The translations under genes and the position numbers were made by a program. Shown here piece by piece: positions 8,914 through 17,266 of a stretch of DNA of 64,000 nucleotides; within the stretch, counting starts at the first letter, position 1; each line of letters starts with the position of its first letter. Under the pieces are notes generated by a model. It searched no databases. It saw only the letters and a list, made by a program, of their open reading frames with translations, and was not told where the DNA came from. This DNA comes from Prochlorococcus marinus str. MIT 9401 (lineage in GTDB: Bacteria; Cyanobacteriota; Cyanobacteriia; PCC-6307; Cyanobiaceae), in the NCBI RefSeq assembly GCF_000760095.1, contig NZ_JNAR01000016.1, positions 1 through 64,000 of the forward strand, written 5' to 3'.

Positions 8914-9183
8914 ATGTTGTTAAATCCTTTTTATCCATTTGCTTTTTTGAAAATCTCTTCTCTTAAAGCCACTATTGTTTTTTTATCAATACTTTTAATC
9001 AAATCAAATTTGCTTAGGTTAAAAGGGGGCCTAATAGGTGGTCTTTTTGCCTTGATACTCATATCGGGGATTTTTGCCTCTAGTACCATAGCTATAGGAT
9101 CTTTATTTTATGCCTATCGATTAAAGAAGAAATCTAATTCTGATGATAATCAAATACAGGATTTAGAAACTGTTAATGTTTAA
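8914..9183 (+). CDS. membrane protein, 89 aa, two helices
   Basis: Two hydrophobic stretches (about residues 18-29 and 40-66) joined by a basic loop with LRLKGG, then a charged tail (KKKSNSDDNQ). No family was recognised. ATG start at 8914, after the terminator at 8833. Confidence 0.6.
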   Translation: MLLNPFYPFAFLKISSLKATIVFLSILLIKSNLLRLKGGLIGGLFALILISGIFASSTIAIGSLFYAYRLKKKSNSDDNQIQDLETVNV

Positions 9184-9215
9184 GATGTTTTGTGAATCAA
9201 ACTCAGTTTGATAAC

Positions 9216-9332
9216 TTAAAATGGAGTTCCCGGTACAAAGTGTAAAACTAAAAATCCAAAACCGGCAGCAAAAACTATTGATACTGCGATTATTAAAAGG
9301 CCCGATGCCATCCCCCCTTCGTTAAACGCCAT
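9216..9332 (-). CDS. one-helix membrane peptide, 38 aa
   Basis: ATG at 9332 opens MAFNEGGMASG followed by one helix (LLIIAVSIVFAAGFGFLVL) and the end HFVPGTPF. It is convergent with the gene ending at 9183. Size and layout resemble low-molecular-weight photosystem or cytochrome subunits, but no named subunit fits with confidence. Confidence 0.6.
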   Translation of the reverse strand: MAFNEGGMASGLLIIAVSIVFAAGFGFLVLHFVPGTPF

Positions 9333-9402
9333 TTAGTTAGTTATTTTTAAATTAATAATAAAACATATTTGTTCCCAGGTAATAGTTCTAATTACTCATT
9401 TA

Positions 9403-9582
9403 TCACCCAAATTTATTATTAATGGTGAATAAAAGTAAAAAAATGGAAGTTAATGAGATGATAAAACCAAATACTATTAATGGTTTAGATTTGACGTTTT
9501 CCTCCTTCTCAAGCTTATTTTTTGAAGAAGGAAAATTATTATCTTTTTTTTTATAAATAAGATTGGGAAAAGGTTTAATCAC
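9403..9582 (-). CDS. C-terminally anchored small membrane protein, 59 aa
   Basis: GTG start at 9582 (VIKPFPNLIYKKK). A charged K/E-rich region (residues 11-33) precedes one transmembrane helix (about 35-53). The frame is intact and the layout, soluble then helix, is coherent. Function unknown; confidence is limited because the start is not ATG and the protein is short. Confidence 0.45.
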   Translation of the reverse strand: MIKPFPNLIYKKKDNNFPSSKNKLEKEENVKSKPLIVFGFIISLTSIFLLLFTINNKFG

Positions 9583-9605
9583 GATAAATTTTAGATTTAA
9601 GTTAG

Positions 9606-9923
9606 TTACCCTAAAGTTTTGAACAAATCTTTATGGTAATCAACAATATTTTGACAACTTATTACAGGTGTAAATTCCATATGAATTCCAAATTTGGCTC
9701 TCCATGGAGCAAAATGGTCGAAAATTTCTTTATCACTCTCTGCCTTACATAGACAAACTACTCTACCCTCCCCTGGAGCATGAACTCTAAATAACATCTC
9801 AAATTTATCTGTTTTATCTGATTTTGCAATTTCACCGTTTTCCCAAGCTTCTACAAATAGTTGATAAGCTTTCACTTGATTCTCAATATCTGGGAATTGG
9901 CAGTCAGCAAGAAATAATTGCAT
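9606..9923 (-). CDS. DUF3303 family protein
   Basis: 105 aa from ATG at 9923 (MQLFLADCQFPD), which is where the family usually begins; a TTG at 9959 would add 12 residues. It looks like a small ferredoxin-like alpha/beta barrel domain, with the conserved stretch GRVVCLCKAES and a W in FAPWRAKFG. The DUF3303 family is common in cyanobacteria and of unknown role, perhaps a dimeric alpha/beta-barrel protein. Confidence 0.7.
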   Translation of the reverse strand: MQLFLADCQFPDIENQVKAYQLFVEAWENGEIAKSDKTDKFEMLFRVHAPGEGRVVCLCKAESDKEIFDHFAPWRAKFGIHMEFTPVISCQNIVDYHKDLFKTLG

Positions 9924-10015
9924 TGGAATAATCTTAAGATTTAACTCATTATCCCTCAAATACTTATTTATTAATGGGACTGTTTGAATTTGAAGATCAG
10001 AAAAATAATATTTTC

Positions 10016-10165
10016 CTAAATAAAATGAGAAGAGAGAGTCTCAAGGAATTTTCCAATATCTTTTTTATATAAACTATCTGTGATTTTTAAAGAGAATAAT
10101 TCATAATCATTTATTTTTTTTTCTTTATCAAAATTAATATTTCCCTTTAATGAAATATTTTTCAT
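10016..10165 (-). CDS. small hypothetical protein, 49 aa
   Basis: ATG at 10165 gives MKNISLKGNINFDKEKKIND and a helical second half ending LSSHFI. Soluble and lysine rich. It fills an otherwise empty 320-bp gap between DUF3303 and the membrane gene at 10280. No family recognised; moderate to low confidence. Confidence 0.4.
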   Translation of the reverse strand: MKNISLKGNINFDKEKKINDYELFSLKITDSLYKKDIGKFLETLSSHFI

Positions 10166-10279
10166 GATTTTATTGTGCACTATTTAAAATTTAAACAAAT
10201 ATGAGTAAAAGACAAATTTATTTACATTATGTTTTTTATGAGAGAAATTTTTAAGGCTATTAGATAATAAATAATTTAT

Positions 10280-10603
10280 TTAAGAGTTAATTAATTTTCC
10301 TAGGATATATAAGAAAGAATTAGTTAAAGAAAAAATTACAGTCAATAGAGATGCAATAACGGGTAATAAATTGAACCACAATTCCGAAGTTGTCATTTTT
10401 GAATGAATAGGCAGAAAATTAGTTCTTTTTTTAATTCTTATTTGTAACCAAAAAATAGATAGTGGATAAATAATTCTTGAGAAATTAATTATCAATGAAG
10501 GCAAAATACTTTGTTTTGAATAAAGTATAAATCCTGAAAAAAAATATAACGCCCAAATTAGAACCCTTTGAATCAGAATTAATCCCTTGCTTTTGCCAGA
10601 CAT
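10280..10603 (-). CDS. membrane protein, 107 aa
   Basis: Three probable transmembrane helices (about residues 8-27, 33-54 and 77-102) separated by a basic loop (RIKKRTNF). It ends 6 bp after the start region of nothing else; the GNAT gene stop is 6 bp upstream on the same strand, so the two are probably cotranscribed. Family unknown. Confidence 0.6.
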   Translation of the reverse strand: MSGKSKGLILIQRVLIWALYFFSGFILYSKQSILPSLIINFSRIIYPLSIFWLQIRIKKRTNFLPIHSKMTTSELWFNLLPVIASLLTVIFSLTNSFLYILGKLINS

Positions 10604-10609
10604 TATAAA

Positions 10610-11080
10610 TTAATTAATTTTTATAGTTTTAGCCATTTTATATCTTTCAAAATAAATGTTATTTATAATAACTATTTCTTTACGAAAAATTTTCCATTGA
10701 TTTTTTAGGAATAATTCATAACTTATTAAGCTCGCTTCAGTATAAAGAGAATCTAAACCTTCTTTCTTTGCTTCATCTTCTAATTTATGAAGTAACTTAG
10801 ATCCGTAACCTTTTCTTTGGAATTTACCTCTACAGTAAAATAGCGCAATTCTATCGTTGGGATATCTTGTAGCAAAAGCAATAATAATTCCTTGTTTACT
10901 TATAAGCCATCCTTTTCCTTTAATTATTGATTTTTCAAAATTTGGGTTGTTCCAAGCTTGGCTTGACCAGGCTCTCTTTTGTTCTTGACTATATATTTTT
11001 TCATCTAAGTATTGAATTGAATCAAAATAAACCTTCTTTAATTCCAGTTGATCTTTAATGGTAATTTGTCTTAAATTCAT
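10610..11080 (-). CDS. GNAT family N-acetyltransferase
   Basis: 156 aa from ATG at 11080 (MNLRQITIKD); an earlier ATG at 11086 adds two residues. The acetyl-CoA loop is visible as RGKFQRKGYGSKLLHKLEDEA-like sequence (FQRKGYGSKLL is the R/QxxGxG/A motif), followed by the LYTEAS strand and the YELFLKNQW region typical of motif B. Substrate unknown. It is divergent from peptidase E with only 20 bp between the starts. Confidence 0.85.
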   Translation of the reverse strand: MNLRQITIKDQLELKKVYFDSIQYLDEKIYSQEQKRAWSSQAWNNPNFEKSIIKGKGWLISKQGIIIAFATRYPNDRIALFYCRGKFQRKGYGSKLLHKLEDEAKKEGLDSLYTEASLISYELFLKNQWKIFRKEIVIINNIYFERYKMAKTIKIN

Positions 11081-11100
11081 ATACAAATCTTTTATTTAAT

Positions 11101-11781
11101 ATGCCTACTAAAAATATAGTCGCAATTGGGGGAGGAGGGTTTGGACGTTCATTAGGCTCTCTTGAAATTGAAAAATATATAGTTTCTTTAAGTAATAAAA
11201 AAAGACCTAAAATTTGCTTTATTCCAACGGCTTCTGGAGATAGTAGTTTGTACAAACTAAATTTTTATAGAGCATTTTCTAAACTTGATTGTATAACAAG
11301 CCATATTGATTTCTTCTCTAGAACAGAAAATTTAGAAGATAAAGTTTTGACACAAGACATTATTTATGTTGGCGGAGGAAATACAAAAAGTATGTTAGCT
11401 GTTTGGAAAGAATGGAATTTACATAAAATTTTGCGAAATGCTTATGAAAAAGGAATTATAATGAGTGGTGTAAGTGCTGGGGCTATTTGTTGGTTTGATA
11501 AAGGTATAACTGATTCTTATGCTAAAGAGTTAGCCATAATTGATTGTTTAGGCATAGTTGAAGGTATTGCCTGCCCTCATTTCGATGAAGAGAAAGATAG
11601 GGAACCTTACGTTTATGATGTTATTCAGAGGGAAATTATTGAATCTTGTATATGTATAGAGGGCAATTGTGCCTTACATATTAAAAATGATTTTGACTAT
11701 TCCTCAATTGATTTTGGTGATGGTAGAAACTGCTTTAGAGTCACAAGTGAAAATAATCTTGTAAAGAAAGAAATTCTTTGA
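11101..11781 (+). CDS. peptidase E-like serine peptidase (S51)
   Basis: 226 aa. The nucleophile elbow is SGVSAGAICWF with Ser at about residue 124, as in PepE and cyanophycinase-type S51 enzymes. Other family marks are the glycine-rich N-terminus (IGGGGFGRS), GGGNTKSML and the late PHFDEEKDREP segment. It probably cleaves Asp-Xaa dipeptides. A cyanophycinase role is less likely because the protein is shorter and resembles PepE. Intracellular; no signal peptide. Confidence 0.88.
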   Translation: MPTKNIVAIGGGGFGRSLGSLEIEKYIVSLSNKKRPKICFIPTASGDSSLYKLNFYRAFSKLDCITSHIDFFSRTENLEDKVLTQDIIYVGGGNTKSMLAVWKEWNLHKILRNAYEKGIIMSGVSAGAICWFDKGITDSYAKELAIIDCLGIVEGIACPHFDEEKDREPYVYDVIQREIIESCICIEGNCALHIKNDFDYSSIDFGDGRNCFRVTSENNLVKKEIL

Positions 11782-11809
11782 AAAGTAGATATTTTTATAT
11801 ACTTTAACT

Positions 11810-12214
11810 TTAGATCTCATCATTCTTAGAGATAGAAGTAAATTCAATACCTTTGTATTTCACGAAAGATGCAGTCCATACTTCTTTTGAGAGATTGCCT
11901 AGATATTTTAGAAACTGTTGTGTATCTCCATCTCTTATCCATTCAGATTTAATGAATGGAAGTTCTTTCTGCATTCTTTTAGGATGCATATGAACAAGGA
12001 GCAAGGCTTTTTCTTCAGAAGCCCTTTTTAAAGCACCTTCATCACTCCTTTGAAACACTCTCATTAGAAGATTTAAAATTACCTCTTCTCCAAGTTTCTT
12101 GAAATTTTCTGATTCCTCTAAATTATCTTTAATTTCTTTACCTCCAAGAGGCATTGCTCTAACTAGGTTTTGCTCTATTAAAGCTATTGCAATTAGATAA
12201 TCTTGGCTAGCCAT
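11810..12214 (-). CDS. conserved hypothetical protein, 134 aa
   Basis: Helical, soluble protein (MASQDYLIAIALIEQNLVRA at the start; KLGEEVILNLLMRVFQRSDE centrally). The stop lies 28 bp from that of peptidase E, convergent. I do not recognise a named domain; it looks like a cyanobacterial orphan family. Confidence 0.65.
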   Translation of the reverse strand: MASQDYLIAIALIEQNLVRAMPLGGKEIKDNLEESENFKKLGEEVILNLLMRVFQRSDEGALKRASEEKALLLVHMHPKRMQKELPFIKSEWIRDGDTQQFLKYLGNLSKEVWTASFVKYKGIEFTSISKNDEI

Positions 12215-12381
12215 ATTCTAAAATAATACTTTTTTGTTATTCTAACCTCTCGAGTTCGTGAAAATCTTTTATGGACTAAATATATGCGATAAGAAGAGAG
12301 GAAATAATTTATTAATTCTTTTCCAATACAATTGAACTATTGTTTTTTTATTTAATTAATAAAATTAAAAATTTATTTGTT

Positions 12382-12615
12382 ATGAGGTTTTTTTTATTTT
12401 TATTTTTAGGGATTTTTGCAGGTCTTTATTTATCATGGCCCGGTTTTGTAATACCAGGAAATTGGAAATGTTTTAATCAAATTATTACAAAATCCGCAGA
12501 AGATAAAATTTCTTTAAAAGCTGTATTAGAGATTTCCCCCAGTTATTTTCTAAAGGCTAAGAATAAAAAGACGACTTCCAAAATAAGAATCGTAGCAGAC
12601 GCGTGTTTTCGTTAA
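12382..12615 (+). CDS. membrane-anchored small protein, 77 aa
   Basis: From ATG at 12382 the protein has an N-terminal helix (FFLFLFLGIFAGLYLSW) acting as a signal anchor, then an extracytoplasmic or thylakoid-lumen-type domain with CF and ACF cysteines. A TTG at 12340 would add 14 residues but leaves a longer pre-helix. It may run with the 12648 gene 32 bp downstream. Family unknown. Confidence 0.6.
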   Translation: MRFFLFLFLGIFAGLYLSWPGFVIPGNWKCFNQIITKSAEDKISLKAVLEISPSYFLKAKNKKTTSKIRIVADACFR

Positions 12616-12647
12616 TATGTTGAGTGATTAAATATGACTACTAAATA

Positions 12648-13451
12648 ATGAACAATAATATAAGATTTGAATTATCATTTAAAAATTTTTCTCAGTTAGA
12701 CAATAAACTTAATTTCTGCAAATTAAATAATATAAAAAATATCAATATTCCATGTAAAGGACTTATAAAGAAGGATTTGTTTAATTCAACTATTAAACAT
12801 ATATCTAAAGAATATAATGAATTTAATGTTACCTATCACTATAGTCTTTATCATCAATATTCAAAAAACAAAGAAAAATCGTACAAGGATTTTTTAGATT
12901 TTGTTAAAAGTTCTCAGACTAATAAAAACTATGAAATTCTCCTTGTATCAGGATCAAATAAGAAAAAAAACTTTGACTCAGTTGATGTATTAGCTTATTT
13001 AAAAAAAGAAAAAAATTTAAAAGTTAAATTGGGTATAGCTTACAATCCATATTTGAAAAAATACTATAATATTTCTTCAGAAAGAGAAAGGTTCGAAAGA
13101 AAAATTTCGACTGGATTAATAAATTCAATTTGGTTGCAATATGGTACAGATATTAAAGTTCTTCAGAGTGAGGTGACTTATCTTAAAAACTTAGCAAAAG
13201 AAGAAAAATTAAATTTATATGGAAGTTTATTTATTCCTTCTAAACAATTTATAGCACGGTTTAAATTTCGTCCTTGGAAAGAGGTGTATATCTCTAAAAA
13301 GTGCTTATATGCCTTGGAGAATTTTTTTGATTTCACAAACGATTTAGTTAGTTTTTATAAAAAAAATAATATTACACCTTTAATTGAGTCTGATTTTTCA
13401 TCATCAGAGAAACTTGATTCTGTTTATGGTTTTTTAGAAAATGAAAGATAA
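12648..13451 (+). CDS. MTHFR-like TIM-barrel protein
   Basis: 267 aa. I see a diverged methylenetetrahydrofolate reductase-type barrel: FELSF at the start, LLVSGSNKKK, KLGIAYNPY, and the key block FERKISTGLINSIWLQYGTDI, which corresponds to the RKxxAGADFxxTQ region, then GSLFIPS. Substrate and FAD contacts are not clearly conserved. It precedes a renalase-like FAD protein by 19 bp. Assignment is by pattern only; a different folate or flavin-linked role is possible. Confidence 0.55.
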   Translation: MNNNIRFELSFKNFSQLDNKLNFCKLNNIKNINIPCKGLIKKDLFNSTIKHISKEYNEFNVTYHYSLYHQYSKNKEKSYKDFLDFVKSSQTNKNYEILLVSGSNKKKNFDSVDVLAYLKKEKNLKVKLGIAYNPYLKKYYNISSERERFERKISTGLINSIWLQYGTDIKVLQSEVTYLKNLAKEEKLNLYGSLFIPSKQFIARFKFRPWKEVYISKKCLYALENFFDFTNDLVSFYKKNNITPLIESDFSSSEKLDSVYGFLENER

Positions 13452-13470
13452 TTTTTGTCAATAGGTAATT

Positions 13471-14628
13471 ATGAAAAGTGCTTTTACATATGACTTAGTA
13501 ATAATAGGTGGAGGAATATCAGCGTGTGTCTTTGCCTCAAGGTATCTGAAAAATAATATTACAAAAAAAATTGCATTAATTGAAATTGGTCGCGGACTTG
13601 GAGGGAGATCAAGTACAAGAATAAGCAAAAGATTTAAAGGATGGAAACTAAACCACGGGGCTCCTAATTTTAATATATCTAACAGTAAAAATAATCTTCT
13701 ATTAAAAAGTTATATTGATGAATTATTGGAAAATAAATTTATTAAAATTGACGACTCTGATACATTTTTTCTAAATAAAGATTTAAATTCAGAAACACAA
13801 AAAATATCTAAATTTTCTTGCGGAATTAATTATCTATCTTTAGATTCTATGAGTCAATTATCTCAAAAAATAATTAAGTCTAATAATTTAAAGGGAAAAA
13901 TTGATTTTTACTTTGAAACTTTAATAGTTGATTTGAAGTTTGATGATAATGAATGGGTAATAACATCAAAAAATGGTGACACATTTAAATCTAATTATCT
14001 TATTTGTTCAACCAATTTGTTATTGCATAAAAGGTCATTAAAAATATTGGATACAAATCAAATTCCATTAAGAAAAGCTATTCCTATAAATAATGACAAA
14101 AAAATAGATTCACTATTAAATTTTTTAGAAGAACAATCATTTATTCCTAGGTTAACTTTCTTAATTTATACAAATGAAAATTATAGTTTTAAAGATTTTT
14201 ATTCTAAAAAACAAAGGTATTTTTATTTAAGAAAAAATTTAGAAAATAAATATAAATTTGAACGAATTATTTTTCAACTGCAAGATAACAACAAATTAGG
14301 AATCGTAGTACATTCCAAAGATATAGATTTTATAAATTCTTATATAAATTCAAAAGATGAAGAAGTTTTTAAACAAAAAATAATTACAAATTTCAATAAA
14401 CTGTTTGAAGAGAATTCTGTAATAAATAAATTATCTTTAGATGTAAAAATCTCTATTATGAAATGGAGAGCTTCACAGCCTTCTGGCATGGCTGTTCCAT
14501 TATCCTTGCAATTTAGCAGGAAATATAGAATTGGATTTTGTGGAGATTGGTTTGCGGGAGATGGATTTGGTAGGATCGAAGGTTCAATTTTTAGTGCTTT
14601 AATGTTAGAGAAAAAAATAAATATTTAA
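13471..14628 (+). CDS. FAD-dependent oxidoreductase, renalase-like
   Basis: 385 aa. The Rossmann FAD motif VIIGGGISACVFA (about residues 10-22) is followed by IEIGRGLGGRSSTR, the second FAD-binding signature of renalase and amine-oxidase-like proteins. The C-terminus has GFCGDWFAGDGFGRIEGSIFSAL, the family's terminal FAD contact. Substrate unknown. It is the second gene after the MTHFR-like gene (19 bp gap) and overlaps the convergent kinase-like gene by 4 bp. Confidence 0.85.
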   Translation: MKSAFTYDLVIIGGGISACVFASRYLKNNITKKIALIEIGRGLGGRSSTRISKRFKGWKLNHGAPNFNISNSKNNLLLKSYIDELLENKFIKIDDSDTFFLNKDLNSETQKISKFSCGINYLSLDSMSQLSQKIIKSNNLKGKIDFYFETLIVDLKFDDNEWVITSKNGDTFKSNYLICSTNLLLHKRSLKILDTNQIPLRKAIPINNDKKIDSLLNFLEEQSFIPRLTFLIYTNENYSFKDFYSKKQRYFYLRKNLENKYKFERIIFQLQDNNKLGIVVHSKDIDFINSYINSKDEEVFKQKIITNFNKLFEENSVINKLSLDVKISIMKWRASQPSGMAVPLSLQFSRKYRIGFCGDWFAGDGFGRIEGSIFSALMLEKKINI

Positions 14629-15221
14629 TTAAATATTTTTTTCAAAATTTCATCTGTGTCACTATTTTTTCTAATAATGAATTTATTTGTATTATTATTT
14701 ATGCTATTTGGGTAGAATTTTTCGTAATAAATGTCCCAAGATGTTAAAAAATCATTTTTAGCTTGCTTTTTATCCTTCCCTCTTTCTTTTAAATCTCTTT
14801 GTAAAACTCTTTTCAAACACTCATTTTTTTTAGTTTTTATTTCTATAAAATAATAATTTTGATTATTTAATTTCTTCGAGATTTCTTTGGCAAAAATACC
14901 TTCAACAATTAAAAAACTAATATTATTTGTTTCGTTAAAGACATTTTGGATTGTTTTTTTTTCAAAATTATAATATCTATCATGCATTGAAATTCGATTC
15001 TGATAAACAAAATCAAAATCTTTTTTGAATAATTTGTAATTAAAACTTATCCTTTTATCAAAAAAACCCCTTACTAATTTTGATAGAAATTTACTTATTA
15101 GCCCTGTTTTATAGTAATTATCTGTACTTAAAACAAAACCATTTTTATTTTTTTTTATTATTTGATTTGATAATGTTGTTTTACCGCTTCCAGAAGGACC
15201 ACTTATAAATATAAGCTTCAT
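14625..15221 (-). CDS. uridine kinase-like P-loop protein
   Basis: 198 aa. Walker A GPSGSGKTTL is at residues 7-16, followed by STDNYY as in uridine kinase/phosphoribulokinase-like NMP kinases, then a conserved FLIVEGIFA (Walker B-like Glu) and the RDLKERGKD lid. Uridine kinase is about 210 aa, so the length fits. The actual substrate is uncertain. Tail-to-tail with the FAD gene. Confidence 0.8.
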   Translation of the reverse strand: MKLIFISGPSGSGKTTLSNQIIKKNKNGFVLSTDNYYKTGLISKFLSKLVRGFFDKRISFNYKLFKKDFDFVYQNRISMHDRYYNFEKKTIQNVFNETNNISFLIVEGIFAKEISKKLNNQNYYFIEIKTKKNECLKRVLQRDLKERGKDKKQAKNDFLTSWDIYYEKFYPNSINNNTNKFIIRKNSDTDEILKKIFN

Positions 15222-15492
15222 TTTTATAATCTGCTTTTTATTAAGCCTATAACTTTACTATTAATAAATAATCTTACTTTCTTGAAGTACATTTTTTCTT
15301 TTCTTTCATTTTTAGACTAATGTTAGATACCTTGCAATGGCTTGTAAGCTTGCATAAATATTAAATATGTGTCTTTATATAATTGTAAATAAATTATTTC
15401 TATTCAATCATCTATTTTTTTTATTATTTATTCCCCATTGGAATTCATAATATATTAAATTAAAGAAATAATTTTATTACTTATATATTGAT

Positions 15493-15825
15493 ATGATTTC
15501 TAAATTTCTAAGTAAGCTAAAATCAATTCTATTTAAAAGTGAAGTATCCCCCGAAACTCCTTTAAAGAAAGAAAAAAAAGCAACTAAATCAGCCAAAACT
15601 TCAAAAACAAAAACAAAAACAAAAACAAAAACAAAAACAGCTAATACTAAGAAAAATATTGAAACTTTAACATCACTTCCAGGCGTTGGAGCAAAAAGTG
15701 CAAAAGCTTTATATGAGGCAGGATTTAAAACAACAAAAGCTGTAATTGCTGCTGATGAAAAAGATCTTCTTGCTGTCTCAGGAGTTGGAGTGAACCTTGT
15801 CAAAAAGCTTAAAAAGCTTAAATAA
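15493..15825 (+). CDS. helix-hairpin-helix protein with Lys/Thr linker
   Basis: 110 aa. The N-terminal 20 residues form a basic amphipathic helix; the middle is a low-complexity Lys/Thr linker (residues 28-52), and residues 54-110 contain two helix-hairpin-helix motifs (TSLPGVGAKSAKAL and LAVSGVGVNLVKKL), which bind DNA non-specifically. The fold resembles HhH domains of Rad51/DNA-repair-associated proteins. Function unknown, probably a nucleoid-associated or DNA-binding helper. Lone gene, divergent from uridine kinase-like gene. Confidence 0.75.
   Translation: MISKFLSKLKSILFKSEVSPETPLKKEKKATKSAKTSKTKTKTKTKTKTANTKKNIETLTSLPGVGAKSAKALYEAGFKTTKAVIAADEKDLLAVSGVGVNLVKKLKKLK
15603..15638 (+). repeat. 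aaaaac hexanucleotide repeat, six copies
   Basis: Six perfect copies of aaaaac, encoding alternating Lys and Thr in the HhH protein linker. The unit is in frame, so slippage changes linker length without a frameshift. Confidence 0.9.
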
Positions 15826-15888
15826 TTCCTTTCTAATATAAAAATTCAAAATTATATAAATTTGTTCTAACTTCAAAAGATTAGTTGA

Positions 15889-16065
15889 TTATCTTCTTCT
15901 TGCTTTTCTCCTCTGTTGCAACTTTCTCTTGTATTTTTCAATGGGTGTTTCATGATGCCTAAGCCTTTTTAAATCTGCAAAAATTCCTGATTTAGAAACT
16001 TGTCTTTTAAATCTTCTAAGGGCTGATTCAATTCCCTCGTTCTCTCCAACTGTAACTTGTGTCAA
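15889..16065 (-). CDS. rpsU: 30S ribosomal protein S21
   Basis: 58 aa with TTG start at 16065. The sequence is unmistakable: [20 protein letters not shown] then [13 protein letters not shown] and the basic end RRKARRR. Small-subunit protein near the platform, needed for initiation. The start is set by the conserved T-Q-V-T-V after it. Single gene, convergent with the HhH gene. Confidence 0.95.
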
Positions 16066-16154
16066 AACTTTCTAAATAAAATATATTCTAGCACTTCGAT
16101 AGAAAAATTTAAAACTTAAACTCAAGGATTGATGGTTTATTTAGTTTAATTGCA

Positions 16155-16613
16155 TTATTCTTTTGTCCATTCAACAAATCTTTTTTTATTACTTTTTATA
16201 TCTTGTAATGATTCAAAATAATATTTTTTCCAATTATCTTTTGGCAGTCCTAGAAAAAGCATAAGATTCAATGGGTATTGGCTGCTATCAGAACAATTTC
16301 TAAAATCATCTCTGAATAAAAAAATATCCTTTTTTAATGCAATTGCAATGCCTAATTCAATCATTACACCTTCATCAGGTGGAGTTCCATTAACAATCGC
16401 AAAAATGCAATCACATTTTTTTAAATCATTAAAATTACTTCTAGCCAGGTCATATGCCCAATTACCTCCATTTTGTAATATGTTTTTAGTTCTCTCAAAT
16501 GGTTCGTAAACTTCTATATTTAAATCATTAAAAATATTAATAAATTCATCTAAGAGTTTTTTTGTTTGTTTTGAAAATCCATATGGATTTGCCAAATATA
16601 ATTTCTTTTTCAA
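16155..16613 (-). CDS. nucleoside 2-deoxyribosyltransferase family protein
   Basis: 152 aa. The Rossmann-like N-terminus is LYLANPYGFS and the catalytic block is NGTPPDEGVMIELGIAIAL (about residues 77-95), with the nucleophilic Glu in VMIELG. It should exchange bases between deoxynucleosides or hydrolyse them. It overlaps the preceding phosphoribosyltransferase gene by an ATGA-type junction (16610-16613), indicating translational coupling and related roles in base salvage. Confidence 0.87.
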   Translation of the reverse strand: MKKKLYLANPYGFSKQTKKLLDEFINIFNDLNIEVYEPFERTKNILQNGGNWAYDLARSNFNDLKKCDCIFAIVNGTPPDEGVMIELGIAIALKKDIFLFRDDFRNCSDSSQYPLNLMLFLGLPKDNWKKYYFESLQDIKSNKKRFVEWTKE

Positions 16614-17005
16614 CTTAAACCTCTTTTGTTGAAGTACTCGTTGCGATCAATCTCTAAATTTAAAGTGTTTTCCCAAGGGAAGACTATCCATTTGTTTTTA
16701 TCAGATATAAATACACTATTCCACCATGTTGGTTTTATTTTACTGAATAATACAAAAAACATAGCGCCCTCGATATTTTTGAAGTTGTTTAATGTAATAC
16801 CAGTTTCATAAACATCATCTACTATTAGTGAATTCTTCGTTGGTTCGTTAATCAAATTTATTTGTAATTTGTGGCTTAGTGCTACAGCAAGACATAACCC
16901 ACCACGAGGAACTCCATATATGCCAGAAAATTCATAAAACTTACATTTATTAGCTATGTGTTCTACACTCTTATCAAATTCGCTCCAAGTAAAATAATTT
17001 ATCAT
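16610..17005 (-). CDS. phosphoribosyltransferase-like protein
   Basis: 131 aa, short for a PRTase. The PRPP-binding loop is SLIVDDVYETGITL (about residues 59-72), with the paired acidic residues, and an upstream GVPRGGLCLA loop that commonly binds pyrophosphate. It could be a nucleobase or orotate-type transferase. It is cotranscribed with the deoxyribosyltransferase downstream and the 61-aa gene upstream, all on the minus strand. Confidence 0.82.
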   Translation of the reverse strand: MINYFTWSEFDKSVEHIANKCKFYEFSGIYGVPRGGLCLAVALSHKLQINLINEPTKNSLIVDDVYETGITLNNFKNIEGAMFFVLFSKIKPTWWNSVFISDKNKWIVFPWENTLNLEIDRNEYFNKRGLS

Positions 17006-17006
17006 C

Positions 17007-17192
17007 TTAATTTTTATTTTTTTCAGTTGGAGTTGCGAAATTTGATGCGATTACACTTAAAAGTGCTACTACCTGCTCATTTGGGCAATTAGTATTTTTT
17101 TTTAAATTTTCACATTCTTTTATTATGTTGGCATAAGTATCCTCGACAATTCCGTTCATTTGTTCACTACTAAAAGAATATGGCTTATTCAT
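17007..17192 (-). CDS. small protein in base-salvage operon, 61 aa
   Basis: Helical soluble protein (SSEQMNGIVEDTYANIIKECE) with two Cys and an end rich in K/N. Its stop lies 1 bp before the PRTase start, so it belongs to the same operon. Function unknown. Confidence 0.6.
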   Translation of the reverse strand: MNKPYSFSSEQMNGIVEDTYANIIKECENLKKNTNCPNEQVVALLSVIASNFATPTEKNKN

Positions 17193-17266
17193 ATTTAAAT
17201 ATTAAATAATTTTATTTTTACCTAAATAACCTATTAAGTAAATATATTGACTAATCAAAATTATAA

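Noticed and set aside
15477-15803. A 108-aa minus-strand frame with FVFVFV repeats
   Set aside because: The repeats are the reverse of the Lys-Thr hexamers in the HhH protein; shadow.
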